Positions 28,585 through 36,060 of a stretch of DNA of 64,000 bases are shown piece after piece. Where the stretch lies: positions 29,565 through 93,564 of the forward strand of contig NZ_NMUN01000006.1 in NCBI RefSeq assembly GCF_002812725.1. The letters run 5' to 3'. Made by a program: the position numbers and the translations under genes. How positions within the stretch are numbered: position 1 is the stretch's first letter; every line of letters starts with the position of its first letter. The DNA comes from Microbacterium sp. BR1. GTDB taxonomy: Bacteria; Actinomycetota; Actinomycetes; Actinomycetales; Microbacteriaceae. The notes under the pieces were generated by a model. That model saw nothing but the letters and a program-made list of their open reading frames with translations. It had not been told where the DNA came from and ran no database searches.

Positions 28585-28620
28585 AAAGCCCGCGACGCTC
28601 TCGTCGCGGGCTTTTCTCGT
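28585..28620 (+). terminator. Intrinsic terminator of pstSCAB
   Basis: A perfect 13-bp stem (AAAGCCCGCGACG with CGTCGCGGGCTTT) with a CTCT loop, followed by TTCTCGTT, 18 bp after the pstB stop. The A-run on the left arm means it may also serve the converging aminotransferase gene. Confidence 0.92.
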
Positions 28621-28626
28621 TGTGAC

Positions 28627-29511
28627 TCAGTCGCGCGGCGACAGCAGATACGCGTTCAATGCATCGGTCAGTTCGTGGTCGACGGGCGCGGATGTCTCGT
28701 CGATCCGCGTGATCGGCGCAGCCAACCGCACGCTCGAGACGAGCCAGGCCGCGTCGGCGGCACCGAGCTCATCGACACGCACGTCGCGGTACTCAGTCCG
28801 GTATCCCTGCTCCTCGAGCCACGCGAAGGCACTCAGCTGGGTCGTGCCGTGCAGGATGCCTCCGGTCGGCTCCGGGGTGACGAAGACGTCGCCGAAACGG
28901 AGGATGACGGACGCCGTGGGTGCCTCGAGAACGAAGCCGTCCGACGAGACGAAGACCGCGTCATCGGCACCGCGCTTGTGTGCCTCGCGTAGCGATGCCA
29001 TGTTGACCGCGTACGACAGCGTCTTGGCTCCGAGCAGCAGCCATGGCGCACGAGCCGGGGTGTCCAGCGAGAATCCGCGGTCGAGGGTCACGACCGCGAC
29101 GCCCTCCCGCCGGGGCCGCGCGAAGTCCGGTGCATCGGCGGCCGTCACCCACGCGGTCGGTGTGGGCCCGTGCTCGACCCCGCGACTGAGGATGGTCTTG
29201 ATGACCCACTCCCCCGGCCCGCACAGCGCGGCGGCGGCCGCGATGGCCTGCCGCCACTGCTCGACGTTCGGCACGGGAAGATCGCAGATCTCGGCGGAAC
29301 GCACGAACCGCTCGAGGTGCGCCGTCACCTCCTGCGGATGGGCGTCGACGACGCCGATCGACTCGAAGATCCCATCGCCGCGCTGGGTGCTCAGCTCGCC
29401 GACGCTCAGCGCCGGGGCCGACGCATCCACCTGCGTGAGCGTCGAGGTGAAGTCGGAGCGGGTGTCGTCGGATGCGGTGGGCTCGATGATGAGCGCGAAG
29501 CGCGTTGCCAT
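28627..29511 (-). CDS. Class IV aminotransferase (aminodeoxychorismate lyase-like)
   Basis: 294 residues of the fold-type IV PLP family. RGDGIFESIGV marks the N-domain, GAKTLSYAVNMASLREA holds the PLP lysine, and DGFVLEAPTASVILRFGDV plus GGILHGTTQ mark the cofactor-phosphate loop region. Relatives include PabC (folate), branched-chain and D-amino acid transaminases; motifs fit the PabC side best. No folate genes are adjacent, so the substrate remains open. Confidence 0.8.
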   Translation of the reverse strand: MATRFALIIEPTASDDTRSDFTSTLTQVDASAPALSVGELSTQRGDGIFESIGVVDAHPQEVTAHLERFVRSAEICDLPVPNVEQWRQAIAAAAALCGPGEWVIKTILSRGVEHGPTPTAWVTAADAPDFARPRREGVAVVTLDRGFSLDTPARAPWLLLGAKTLSYAVNMASLREAHKRGADDAVFVSSDGFVLEAPTASVILRFGDVFVTPEPTGGILHGTTQLSAFAWLEEQGYRTEYRDVRVDELGAADAAWLVSSVRLAAPITRIDETSAPVDHELTDALNAYLLSPRD

Positions 29512-29560
29512 TCCGAAAGCCTACGGCGCCCGCTCGGAATACCCGCCGTGGGTGCTGAGT

Positions 29561-29689
29561 TACACTGGAACAGCCGGGCCGCAGTAACCCCGGGCTCCAT
29601 CTTCTGCCGCTCCGAGCGGCTCCGCGCCGAGAGGCGTTCTGCGGCCCGGCACTTCTCTGCCCGGTGTTGCTGCCCGGTGTTGCTGCCGG
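29561..29689 (+). other. Structured intergenic element, possible small RNA or leader
   Basis: A 12-bp perfect outer stem (29573-29584 GCCGGGCCGCAG with 29639-29650 CTGCGGCCCGGC) encloses a 6-bp hairpin (GCCGCT CCG AGCGGC). Two exact 13-nt direct repeats of TGCCCGGTGTTGC (29658 and 29671) and a partial third follow. A TACACT -10-like box at 29561 sits 12 bp upstream on the plus strand. On the minus strand the same region would be the aminotransferase 5' leader. No coding potential is evident in the 192-bp gap. Confidence 0.45.
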
Positions 29690-29703
29690 ACACGGGGCGG
29701 CGC

Positions 29704-30345
29704 TCAGTTCAGCGCGTCGCGCCGCCAGAGCGAGGCCGCCGCGGTCAGGTCCGCGGCGAATGCCGACAGCCGGAGAGCGCGCGCCGTGAGGTCTGTGGCC
29801 CGCTCCGGCTCGGTCGGCTCGTAATCGTCGGCGAGGCGCGTCGCACCGTCTGCCTCGACCCGGCAGAACGCGGCGGCCCGCTCGAGCGCCACACCGAAAT
29901 CGCCCTCGAAGACACCCCGCAGGATCGCGTCCGACAGTTCGACGAGCTCTTCCGGACCGGCGGGTGCGGGTGCGCCCGCGACGACCACATCGGCCGTCGC
30001 CAGCTCGATCCGTCCGCGCTCGAAGAGCAGCGCAGCGGTCCGCGGGTCGTCGTGGATCATGAGCTGCAGCAGGTAGAGGCGCCAGAGCGTTCCCGGCAGC
30101 GTGCGGGCGGGCGAGCGCGACCACAGCTCGGCGATGTCATGGATGCCGTGCAGGTCGGTGAACCGAACGAGGCGGTCGACGACCGAGGCATCCGGTTCTT
30201 CGCGAACCCGCGAGAGGAGCGCCGCGGCGGTCGAGTGGGCCACGCGCGAAACCTCGGCGGGGTCCTCGGTGCCGAACAGGCGGTCGAAGACATCGGAAGG
30301 GCGTCGCACCGGCTTGTGGAATCCGGGGCCGGTGGCGTCACTCAT
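29704..30345 (-). CDS. Conserved actinobacterial protein of unknown function
   Basis: 213 residues, mostly alpha-helical and rich in Ala/Leu/Arg. It begins MSDATGPGFHKPVRRPSDVF and contains VSRVAHSTAAALLSRV and LWRLYLLQLMIHDDP. No catalytic motif or membrane segment is seen. I recall similar proteins in Microbacteriaceae that carry misleading names in databases, but know of no established function. Same strand as rskA, which ends 85 bp before it begins. Confidence 0.75.
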   Translation of the reverse strand: MSDATGPGFHKPVRRPSDVFDRLFGTEDPAEVSRVAHSTAAALLSRVREEPDASVVDRLVRFTDLHGIHDIAELWSRSPARTLPGTLWRLYLLQLMIHDDPRTAALLFERGRIELATADVVVAGAPAPAGPEELVELSDAILRGVFEGDFGVALERAAAFCRVEADGATRLADDYEPTEPERATDLTARALRLSAFAADLTAAASLWRRDALN

Positions 30346-30429
30346 CCATCCAGGCTACCCGCGGCGTTCGGGCAGGGAGCCGCCCGAGCGTTCGCCAGCC
30401 GCGCAACCGGATCACGGTCGGACGGCGCG

Positions 30430-31197
30430 TCAAGCGGTGGGGATCGCCAGGATCGGATCGCCCGACGGTTCACCCGTCGGCGAGCCCCCCGCGGGCTCGA
30501 CGGTGACCGCGATGACATCGCCCGGCGACATCGTGCCCGAGAGCAGCGCCGTCGCATTGCCGTCCCCACCGGCCTCGAACACGCCCGCGGCGATCGCACC
30601 CGAGTCCCGCACGAACCAGAGCTCGTAACTCTGGTCACTACTCAGCGTCGGCAGGCCGTCCGAGACGAACACCACCTCACCGACGGACTCCGACCAGTGC
30701 ACGGTGGCCTCGCCGCCGTCCGGAAGCGTCGTCGACGCCTCTCGAGCATCGGGCGCCGCCTCGATGCGCTCGAGGGCGACGACGGCGACGGGCCGGTTCA
30801 GCTGCTGGGCGATGACGACCGCTCCCCCGCCGACGCCGATCAGGAGGACGAGGGATGCGGCGAGCGCGAACCAGGCTCGTGGACCCCACGATCGGCGGCG
30901 CGATTCGGGGGGAACGACGGTGGGCGATTCGAGGCTCGAGGCCGGCGCCGCGGCCTGAGCGGGGTGATCCTGCTGGACCGAGGCGATCTGCGCCAGCAAC
31001 TCCGCACGCAGGGCACGCGGCGGCGGAACCTCGGCGACGGAGTCCGCGAGCGCGGCGACGGTGGCGGCGTCCGAAGCGACGTAGTGCTCCCACTCGGGGT
31101 GTGCCGCGAGGGCGTCGACGAACGCCGCCTCGTCTTCGGGGCCCAGCGCGCTGAGGGCGTGCCCCGCGGCCAGCTCCGCGAATTGCTGCTCGTTCAT
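30430..31197 (-). CDS. rskA: RskA-type anti-sigma factor
   Basis: 255 residues. A short N-terminal cytoplasmic helical domain ([20 protein letters not shown]) is followed by one membrane helix at about residues 108-130 (AWFALAASLVLLIGVGGGAVVI) and an external RskA domain with SYELWFVRDSG near residue 190. It should sequester SigK at the membrane until released by regulated proteolysis. It overlaps sigK by 4 bp. Confidence 0.9.
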   Translation of the reverse strand: MNEQQFAELAAGHALSALGPEDEAAFVDALAAHPEWEHYVASDAATVAALADSVAEVPPPRALRAELLAQIASVQQDHPAQAAAPASSLESPTVVPPESRRRSWGPRAWFALAASLVLLIGVGGGAVVIAQQLNRPVAVVALERIEAAPDAREASTTLPDGGEATVHWSESVGEVVFVSDGLPTLSSDQSYELWFVRDSGAIAAGVFEAGGDGNATALLSGTMSPGDVIAVTVEPAGGSPTGEPSGDPILAIPTA

Positions 31198-31796
31198 GTC
31201 GTCACCCCCAATTCTCCTCTGAGACGGGTCAGTCCGTCCCGCATCCGTGTCTTGATCGTTCCGAGCGGCGCCCCGACGAGGGCCGCTATTTCGCTCTGAC
31301 TGTAACCCCCGTAATACGCGAGGGTGATCGCTTCCCGCTGGGCATCGGGAAGGGTCTCGAGCGCCTGAGCGACTCGCTGCCCTTCGATCCGAAGCTCCAC
31401 CTGTTCCGCAACCCCGTCATGAGCGACCTCGATGTCTCGGAAGCCCGCGCGCACGTCCCGGTTCGCGCTCGCCTGCGCCGATCGAACACGATCGACGGCA
31501 CGGCGGTGCGCGATGGTGAGCACCCACGACCTTCCCTGCCCCTTGTTCGGAGCGAACTTCGCGGCGGATTGCCAGAGCTCGAGGAAGACCTCCTGCAGAA
31601 CCTCTTCGCTCTGCGAGCGATCGACGAGAACGCGAAGGATCAGGCCGAACACGCGCGGCGAGAGCAGGTCGTACAGGCGGGTGAATGCGGATTCATCGCC
31701 GTGCGCGACGCGCGTCAGCAGCTCCGCGACATGGTCGACGGATTCGCCGCCCTCCTCGGGCACGTCTACCCCGTCGATAACCACATGTTCCAGCAT
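31194..31796 (-). CDS. sigK: ECF sigma factor SigK
   Basis: 200 residues. Region 2 (about 25-95) includes [31 protein letters not shown] and the -10-binding [17 protein letters not shown]. Region 4 (about 140-195) carries [25 protein letters not shown] helix-turn-helix. The pairing with RskA and the divergent fasciclin gene matches mycobacterial SigK. The ATG at 31796 has GAGGTGAGGC upstream. Confidence 0.9.
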   Translation of the reverse strand: MLEHVVIDGVDVPEEGGESVDHVAELLTRVAHGDESAFTRLYDLLSPRVFGLILRVLVDRSQSEEVLQEVFLELWQSAAKFAPNKGQGRSWVLTIAHRRAVDRVRSAQASANRDVRAGFRDIEVAHDGVAEQVELRIEGQRVAQALETLPDAQREAITLAYYGGYSQSEIAALVGAPLGTIKTRMRDGLTRLRGELGVTT

Positions 31797-31810
31797 GCCT
31801 CACCTCAGCG

Positions 31811-31838
31811 CAGACCCCGGAATGCGGCGCGGGGTCTG
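31811..31838 (-). promoter_or_regulatory. Hairpin in the sigK leader
   Basis: CAGACCCCG and CGGGGTCTG form a perfect 9-bp stem around a 10-nt loop, 15 bp upstream of the sigK start codon. It could limit sigK translation or be an operator. Confidence 0.4.
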
Positions 31839-31866
31839 GACAACACGAAAACTCTCCGCCCGATGT

Positions 31867-31894
31867 CCAATCCGATCCCGCGGCAGCCCCGAAT
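31867..31894 (+). promoter_or_regulatory. Putative SigK promoter of the fasciclin gene
   Basis: CCAATC, 16 bp, CCGAAT. This is close to the CCATCC/CCGAAT type reported for mycobacterial SigK. It would give a leader of about 84 nt before the lipoprotein ATG. Confidence 0.5.
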
Positions 31895-31984
31895 GGCCCT
31901 GTGAACGCCGCAGCAAGCGGTGCACCGACCCCGCACCGGGGTATGTGTCCACGGGGCCCACAGCCCCACACAGAGGAGGAACTC

Positions 31985-32644
31985 ATGTCACGTACCAAGA
32001 TGCGCCTGACCGCCGGCCTGTCGCTCGCCCTGGCGGCGACGTTTGCGCTCAGCGCTTGTTCGATGGGCGCCGAAACCACCACCGACGACTCGATGGAAGA
32101 GCCCTCGAGCACTCCCTCGATGTCCGAGGAGATGGAGATGGACCCCGCGGCCAACCTGGTCGGCGCCGGCTGCGCCGCCTACGCCGAGGCCGTTCCGGAC
32201 GGCGCGGGATCCGTCGAAGGCATGTCTGCCGACCCCGTCGCGGTCGCGGCATCCAACAACCCCATCCTGACCACGCTCACCGCGGCGGTCAGCGGCCAGC
32301 TCAACCCCGAGGTCGACCTCGTGGACACGCTCAACGGCGGCGAGTTCACCGTCTTCGCGCCCGTCGATGACGCGTTCGCGAAGATCGACCCCGCCACGAT
32401 CGAGGCGCTCAAGACCGACACCGCGACGCTCACGTCGATCCTGACGTACCACGTCGTTCCCGGTCAGATCGCCCCCGACGACATCGAGGGCACGCACACC
32501 ACCGTTCAGGGTGCGGACGTCGAGGTGACCGGCAGCGGCGACAACATCATGATCAACGGCTCCTCCGCCGTCGTCTGCGGTGGCGTCCAGACCGCTAACG
32601 CCACCGTCTACCTCATCGACACGGTGCTGATGCCCCCGATGTAA
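31985..32644 (+). CDS. Fasciclin-domain lipoprotein (MPT70/MPT83-like)
   Basis: 219 residues. The signal peptide ends in the lipobox FALSAC. An acidic Ser/Thr/Met-rich linker ([17 protein letters not shown]) follows, then one fasciclin (FAS1) domain at about 85-219 with [16 protein letters not shown] (H1-like), [11 protein letters not shown] and [13 protein letters not shown] (H2-like). Surface lipoproteins of this type may mediate adhesion. Strong AGAGGAGGA ribosome site. Divergent from sigK-rskA, like the SigK-controlled mpt83 genes of mycobacteria. Confidence 0.92.
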   Translation: MSRTKMRLTAGLSLALAATFALSACSMGAETTTDDSMEEPSSTPSMSEEMEMDPAANLVGAGCAAYAEAVPDGAGSVEGMSADPVAVAASNNPILTTLTAAVSGQLNPEVDLVDTLNGGEFTVFAPVDDAFAKIDPATIEALKTDTATLTSILTYHVVPGQIAPDDIEGTHTTVQGADVEVTGSGDNIMINGSSAVVCGGVQTANATVYLIDTVLMPPM

Positions 32645-32682
32645 TCCCACGTACGGCGCGTGACCCGGGGGGACTCGCGCAC

Positions 32683-32746
32683 CGCACGGACGACCGCGGC
32701 CGTCGGAACCTACCTGCGAGGGGGTTCCGGCGGCCGCTTCCGTGCG
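32683..32746 (+). terminator. Long hairpin after the fasciclin gene
   Basis: Inner stem GCGGCCGTCGGAACC / GGTTCCGGCGGCCGC (15 bp, one wobble, 12-nt loop), then a small internal loop and an outer 8-bp stem CGCACGGA / TCCGTGCG. No T-run. Probable terminator isolating the tRNA gene downstream. Confidence 0.65.
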
Positions 32747-32785
32747 CGCTGTGTGGCGCTGACGTTCAGTAGGCTGGTGGGATAC

Positions 32786-32826
32786 GGGCCTCTAGCTCAG
32801 TCGGTAGAGCATCGGACTTTTAATCC
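32786..32826 (+). tRNA. tRNA-Lys(UUU), 5' part only, split by prophage
   Basis: Acceptor strand GGGCCTC, TA, a complete D arm (GCTC ... GAGC), the 5' anticodon stem TCGGA and loop CTTTTAA with anticodon TTT are present. The match stops after three bases of the 3' anticodon stem (TCC). What follows does not form a T arm or acceptor; it is phage repressor coding sequence. The remaining 3' part, or a restored copy, should be at the far prophage end. Confidence 0.85.
32812..32826. other. attL core (predicted) in the tRNA-Lys anticodon arm
   Basis: Host tRNA identity ends at about 32826, so the strand exchange lies at or before this point, most likely in the anticodon stem-loop TCGGACTTTTAATCC, a common target of tyrosine integrases. 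The exact core length needs the right junction, which is outside the window. Confidence 0.6.
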
Positions 32827-33116
32827 TTGGTCTGCGGTTCTGGTGCGTCCGGGTCTAGTCCGGTTTTGATCCACCAGTATGAGATCCCGGTGACTTCGGC
32901 CCACTTCTGCAGGTAGATGTCTTTCAGCCTGGTGACGGCCCCGGTCTCGTAGTTGCTGATCGTGTTTTTGGATGCGCCGATTAGTGCGGCGAAGTCTTCC
33001 TGGCTGATCTCCGGATCGTAGACGTCCCGGGCGATGCTCAGTCGGCGGTGGATGTCGATCACGGGGACGATTCCGGCCAGTTCCCCCTGGGGCTGGCTGC
33101 TCTTTCTCTCGCTCAT
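32820..33116 (-). CDS. Phage immunity repressor (Cro/C1-type HTH)
   Basis: 98 residues in this prophage form. An HTH_3 domain is visible at about 45-85: SQEDFAALIGASKNTISNYETG, a classic helix-turn-helix, followed by SYWWIKTGLDPD. The protein ends PEPQTKD and its TAA stop (32820-32822) lies inside the tRNA anticodon loop. No dimerisation or RecA-cleavage domain follows. The ATG at 33116 is favoured because a promoter places transcription start at that A. The free phage may encode a longer form. Confidence 0.85.
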   Translation of the reverse strand: MSERKSSQPQGELAGIVPVIDIHRRLSIARDVYDPEISQEDFAALIGASKNTISNYETGAVTRLKDIYLQKWAEVTGISYWWIKTGLDPDAPEPQTKD

Positions 33117-33123
33117 GCGCCCA

Positions 33124-33152
33124 AGCTTAGGCGAGATACCAAAAAAGGGCAA
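33124..33152 (-). promoter_or_regulatory. Leftward repressor promoter, predicted leaderless
   Basis: On the minus strand, TTGCCC, 17 bp, TAAGCT. The expected transcription start falls at or one base from the repressor ATG, so the mRNA would have no leader; no ribosome-binding site is present. Confidence 0.6.
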
Positions 33153-33169
33153 ATCTCCGAGTGTTGGTA
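33137..33169. promoter_or_regulatory. Possible repressor operator
   Basis: TACCAA (33137-33142) and TTGGTA (33164-33169) form an inverted pair within the divergent promoter region. A further TTGGT follows at 33198. They are candidate half-sites for repressor or Cro. Confidence 0.35.
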
Positions 33170-33170
33170 C

Positions 33171-33199
33171 TTGACTACCGTAGTTCCCCGACCTAATTT
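33171..33199 (+). promoter_or_regulatory. Rightward early promoter, predicted leaderless
   Basis: TTGACT, 17 bp, TAATTT, a near-consensus sigma-70 type promoter. The start would be about 7 nt after the -10, which is exactly the A of the ATG at 33206. No ribosome-binding site is needed or present. Confidence 0.75.
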
Positions 33200-33205
33200 G
33201 GTCGC

Positions 33206-33397
33206 ATGCCCAAGAACGAAGACATGATCGGAGTAGCGGAAGCCGCGAAGCTGCTGCACCGCGACGTTCGAACAGTCCACCGCCAGATCGAGAGTGGAGC
33301 AATCCCCCACCTGGCTAAGCTCCCCGGACTCCGAGGTGCGTACGTCCTCAGTCGTGCAGAGGTCGAGAACATCGCTCGCGCGGAGCGTGCAGCATGA
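33206..33397 (+). CDS. Small HTH protein (Cro/excisionase-like)
   Basis: 63 residues with an excisionase/MerR-type winged helix: MIGVAEAAKLLHRDVRTVHRQIESG, then IPHLAKLPGLRGAYVLSRAEVENI. As the first rightward gene next to the repressor, it is a likely Cro-like regulator or recombination directionality factor. Its stop overlaps the next ATG. Confidence 0.8.
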   Translation: MPKNEDMIGVAEAAKLLHRDVRTVHRQIESGAIPHLAKLPGLRGAYVLSRAEVENIARAERAA

Positions 33398-34350
33398 GCG
33401 CGCTGGGGCAAGAGTTGACCCCGGTCGTGCTGCAACACGCCGGGGTCGGGACTGATGGAGATCAGTTCGCTGATTCTACCGCGTCTGCGGATGTGGCGAT
33501 GCTTGACGCGCTACCGAAGGATCAGCAGGAACTCGCGCTGACGATGATGCTCGACCAGTCCAAGCAGTGGCTGGAGCGCGCGCTTGAGGCGACGAACCCG
33601 GCGCGCGAGGTATCGGACATCAAAGCGTTCTTTGCGACGGTGGCCGAGGCCGCAAAACAGAAGAAGCTTTCCGAGGGCATCCAGCTTGAGGCGACCGAGA
33701 TGGTCCGCCGCGCTGAGCGAGGCCTTGGGGTCGCGATCCGCAAGGGGCAGGACGCGGGCGAGATCGCGAAGCGGGGCCAGGGGGGCAGCATCCCGCCAGG
33801 AGCGACATCTCGCCATGACCGAGATGTCGCTCTGACGACTGATTTTGCTCACAAGGACGAGCTGACGGATATCTACGCGATGACGGATGACGTATCTGAC
33901 GAACAGTTCGAGGACGTCATGGGCGAGGCGAAGGAAGAGGGAAACCTTTCCCGGTCGAACGTGACCCGGAAGCTCAAGGCGTTGCCGACGCACAGTGAGG
34001 CTCAGGCCGCGAAGTGGCAGACGGTAGCTGACCTTGCCACTCAGCGTCTGACGTCGCCGCAGATCGCACAGCGCGTGGGGATGACCGAGAAGCACGTCCG
34101 TGCTGAAGGCGCCCGCCGCGGCATCGAGTTCCCCGCCGACAAGGTCATGGGAAAGACGAAACGAATCAACGGCCTCGACGTGATGGAACGTCTCGTGACG
34201 TCCATCGAGGTCAACCAGAGCGCTCTCGAACTCGTCGAGTTCGAGGACATTAGCCCGGAGAAGGCGGACGAGTGGCTGCAACGACTCGCCGAACCGCTCC
34301 GTGCAATCAACCGCATGAAGTCCCGACTGAAGGAGATCAGCAATGGGTGA
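33394..34350 (+). CDS. Phage DNA-binding protein, unknown role
   Basis: 318 residues, largely helical. A C-terminal helix-turn-helix-like segment LTSPQIAQRVGMTEKHVRAEG (about 225-245) suggests DNA binding. The central part (KLSEGIQLEATEMVRRAERGLG) recalls phage and plasmid ParB-associated proteins. It is coupled to neighbours on both sides (ATGA before, 8-bp overlap after), and may work with the ParB-like protein that follows. Confidence 0.7.
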   Translation: MSALGQELTPVVLQHAGVGTDGDQFADSTASADVAMLDALPKDQQELALTMMLDQSKQWLERALEATNPAREVSDIKAFFATVAEAAKQKKLSEGIQLEATEMVRRAERGLGVAIRKGQDAGEIAKRGQGGSIPPGATSRHDRDVALTTDFAHKDELTDIYAMTDDVSDEQFEDVMGEAKEEGNLSRSNVTRKLKALPTHSEAQAAKWQTVADLATQRLTSPQIAQRVGMTEKHVRAEGARRGIEFPADKVMGKTKRINGLDVMERLVTSIEVNQSALELVEFEDISPEKADEWLQRLAEPLRAINRMKSRLKEISNG

Positions 34351-35179
34351 GGCAGCAGAGAACGTGACGCCGTTGACGGTGGCGAAGAAGATCAAGCGTG
34401 AAGCACGCATCCGCACGGTGCGGCTCGGTGACCTCAGGGTTTCACCGACCGCGCAACGTGACCTGAACCAGTCGCGGGTGAACAAGATCGTCGACTCGCT
34501 CGACATGGAACGGTTGGGCACCCTCACCGTCTCCCATCGTGACGGGTACTACTGGATCATCGACGGCCAGCACCGATTCAACGCGCTGAAGGCGTACTGG
34601 GGTGAGGGCTTCGAGGACTGGGAGATCGAAGCGTGGTGCTACTTCGACCTCACCGAGGAGCAGGAGGCTGAGAAGTTCCTCCAGCACAACGAAGTACTCG
34701 CGGTCTCGGCATATGACAGGTTCCGACTCAGCGTCGAGGCGAAGAGACCGCTCGAGTCCGACGTGGACCGCATCGTCCGCTCGCTTGGCCTGAAGGTCGC
34801 GAAGGCGCAAGGGCACGGGGCGATCTCGGCCGTAACTGCGTTGACCTCGACCTACAACAAGTACGGCCCGCGCGGTCTGGTGGGCGCGCTGTTCGTCATC
34901 CGTGAAGCGTTCGGCGACCGCGGGTTCGAGTCCGTCATCATCTCGGGCGTTGCCCTATTCCGTGGCCGGTTCGAGGGGCGCCTGGCGGAGGAGCAACTGA
35001 TCAAGAAGCTCAACGCCTACAACGGCGGAATCAAGGGTCTCTTGAACCGGGCGCAGTTGATCCGCGAGCAGTTCGGTCAGCCCGTGCCGACGTGTGTTGC
35101 CGCGGCGATCACTGAGGCGTACAACCGCGGTCTTCGCGGCACAAACTCGCTCGGTTCGTGGTGGAAGGACGCCGCCTGA
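34343..35179 (+). CDS. ParB/Srx-domain phage protein (DUF6551-like)
   Basis: 278 residues. An N-terminal ParB-like domain has LRVSPTAQRDLNQSRVNKIV and the CTP/nuclease-type box WIIDGQHRFNALKAY (GQHR, about 60-70), then a helical C-terminal domain. Such phage proteins are of unknown role; DNA segregation, regulation or nuclease functions have been proposed for the fold. Confidence 0.8.
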   Translation: MGEAAENVTPLTVAKKIKREARIRTVRLGDLRVSPTAQRDLNQSRVNKIVDSLDMERLGTLTVSHRDGYYWIIDGQHRFNALKAYWGEGFEDWEIEAWCYFDLTEEQEAEKFLQHNEVLAVSAYDRFRLSVEAKRPLESDVDRIVRSLGLKVAKAQGHGAISAVTALTSTYNKYGPRGLVGALFVIREAFGDRGFESVIISGVALFRGRFEGRLAEEQLIKKLNAYNGGIKGLLNRAQLIREQFGQPVPTCVAAAITEAYNRGLRGTNSLGSWWKDAA

Positions 35180-35216
35180 CCGCTGGAGCCGTGTAGCTCA
35201 CCGGACCAGCACGGTT

Positions 35217-35240
35217 GGCGGGGCAGTGGGGACTGCCGCC
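35217..35240 (+). other. Intergenic hairpin after the ParB-like gene
   Basis: GGCGGGGCAGT and ACTGCCGCC pair around a GGGG loop with a two-base bulge, in a 135-bp gap. It may be a partial terminator or processing site. The neighbourhood ends ACCA and looks tRNA-like, but no cloverleaf forms. Confidence 0.4.
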
Positions 35241-35314
35241 ACCAACACAAACCAAAAGGAAACGCACCCGCTGTGAACGAGTGCGAAACCAACAACCAAA
35301 CGGAAGGAGCGGTA

Positions 35315-35947
35315 ATGACGCTCAAAGAGATCGTACCGGAGTCGGACGGATTCACCGCAAGTAACGGGGTCGCAGTGCAGCGAGTGCCGAACGGCGCTGG
35401 CCTGCATCTTTCCGGCGACCCGATCCATCTTGACAAACTTCGGTCACAACTTGCGGGGCGGGAGCCGTACGGCAACGTTTCCCCGGCTGTGGAGGTTGCG
35501 TTGCGTGAGTTCTTCCGTCATGAGGAGGACGAACGCCTCGGACGGTGGCGCTGGCCCGAGAACCCCGACTACGTCGTCTACCCGCTCGGGCTGGACGCAG
35601 ACGGGTTCCGATATGCGCGCGTTCTTCTGGAGCGCACCGGCGCTTCGGGGACGTGGCAAGAGGGCCAGCGTCCCTCCGGAGCTCTCAGTCACCCGGACGG
35701 CCTCGGGATTTTGGCGGCAATGGCGTTCTTCGATGCTCACCCGGAACCGGAGCCCGCAGGGCACGACGCGAAGGTCGGCGAGGTGTGGGTGCTCACGGCA
35801 AACGGAGATACGGGGCCGTTCCTGGTCGTACACGACTTCGTGATTGGTGAGGACCGATTCATCGGGTCGAACGGTACGCGGTTCCGCCCCACCGATGACG
35901 AGCAGATAACTGACGGTCACCGTATTTACCCCGAGGATGCGTCGTGA
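35315..35947 (+). CDS. Phage protein of unknown function
   Basis: 210 residues from the ATG at 35315, which has a strong GGAAGGAG 5 nt upstream; a GTG at 35273 is possible. The middle includes NPDYVVYPLGLDADGFRYARVLL and the C-terminus KVGEVWVLTANGDTGPFLVV, with beta-rich character. No known domain is recognised. Confidence 0.7.
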   Translation: MTLKEIVPESDGFTASNGVAVQRVPNGAGLHLSGDPIHLDKLRSQLAGREPYGNVSPAVEVALREFFRHEEDERLGRWRWPENPDYVVYPLGLDADGFRYARVLLERTGASGTWQEGQRPSGALSHPDGLGILAAMAFFDAHPEPEPAGHDAKVGEVWVLTANGDTGPFLVVHDFVIGEDRFIGSNGTRFRPTDDEQITDGHRIYPEDAS

Positions 35948-36060
35948 GCGCCCCGAGAACGCGTCTCCGTTGGAATGTCCCGGAACTGTGGTGCACCGCG
36001 ATCGTGACGGCCCTGCTGGTTGGTTTGGCTGCTGCCGCGATCTACGGAGGACCAGCATGA
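35944..36060 (+). CDS. 38-residue single-pass membrane protein
   Basis: GTG start overlapping the previous stop (GTGA) and ATGA overlap with the next gene. A basic N-terminus (SAPRTRLRW) leads into a hydrophobic helix (CTAIVTALLVGLAAAAIY). Tight coupling on both sides supports it. Confidence 0.6.
   Translation: MSAPRTRLRWNVPELWCTAIVTALLVGLAAAAIYGGPA

Noticed and set aside
32826..32879. Possible phage-supplied 3' half of tRNA-Lys (CCGGGTCTAGTCCGG looks like a T arm, later CCACCA)
   Set aside because: The anticodon stem has only three pairs and no GAGGCCC acceptor strand is present. The bases code for the repressor C-terminus.
35190..35243. tRNA-like sequence (GTAGCTCA ... CCACCA)
   Set aside because: D-arm-like and CCA-like pieces are present but the acceptor strands do not pair and no anticodon arm can be drawn.
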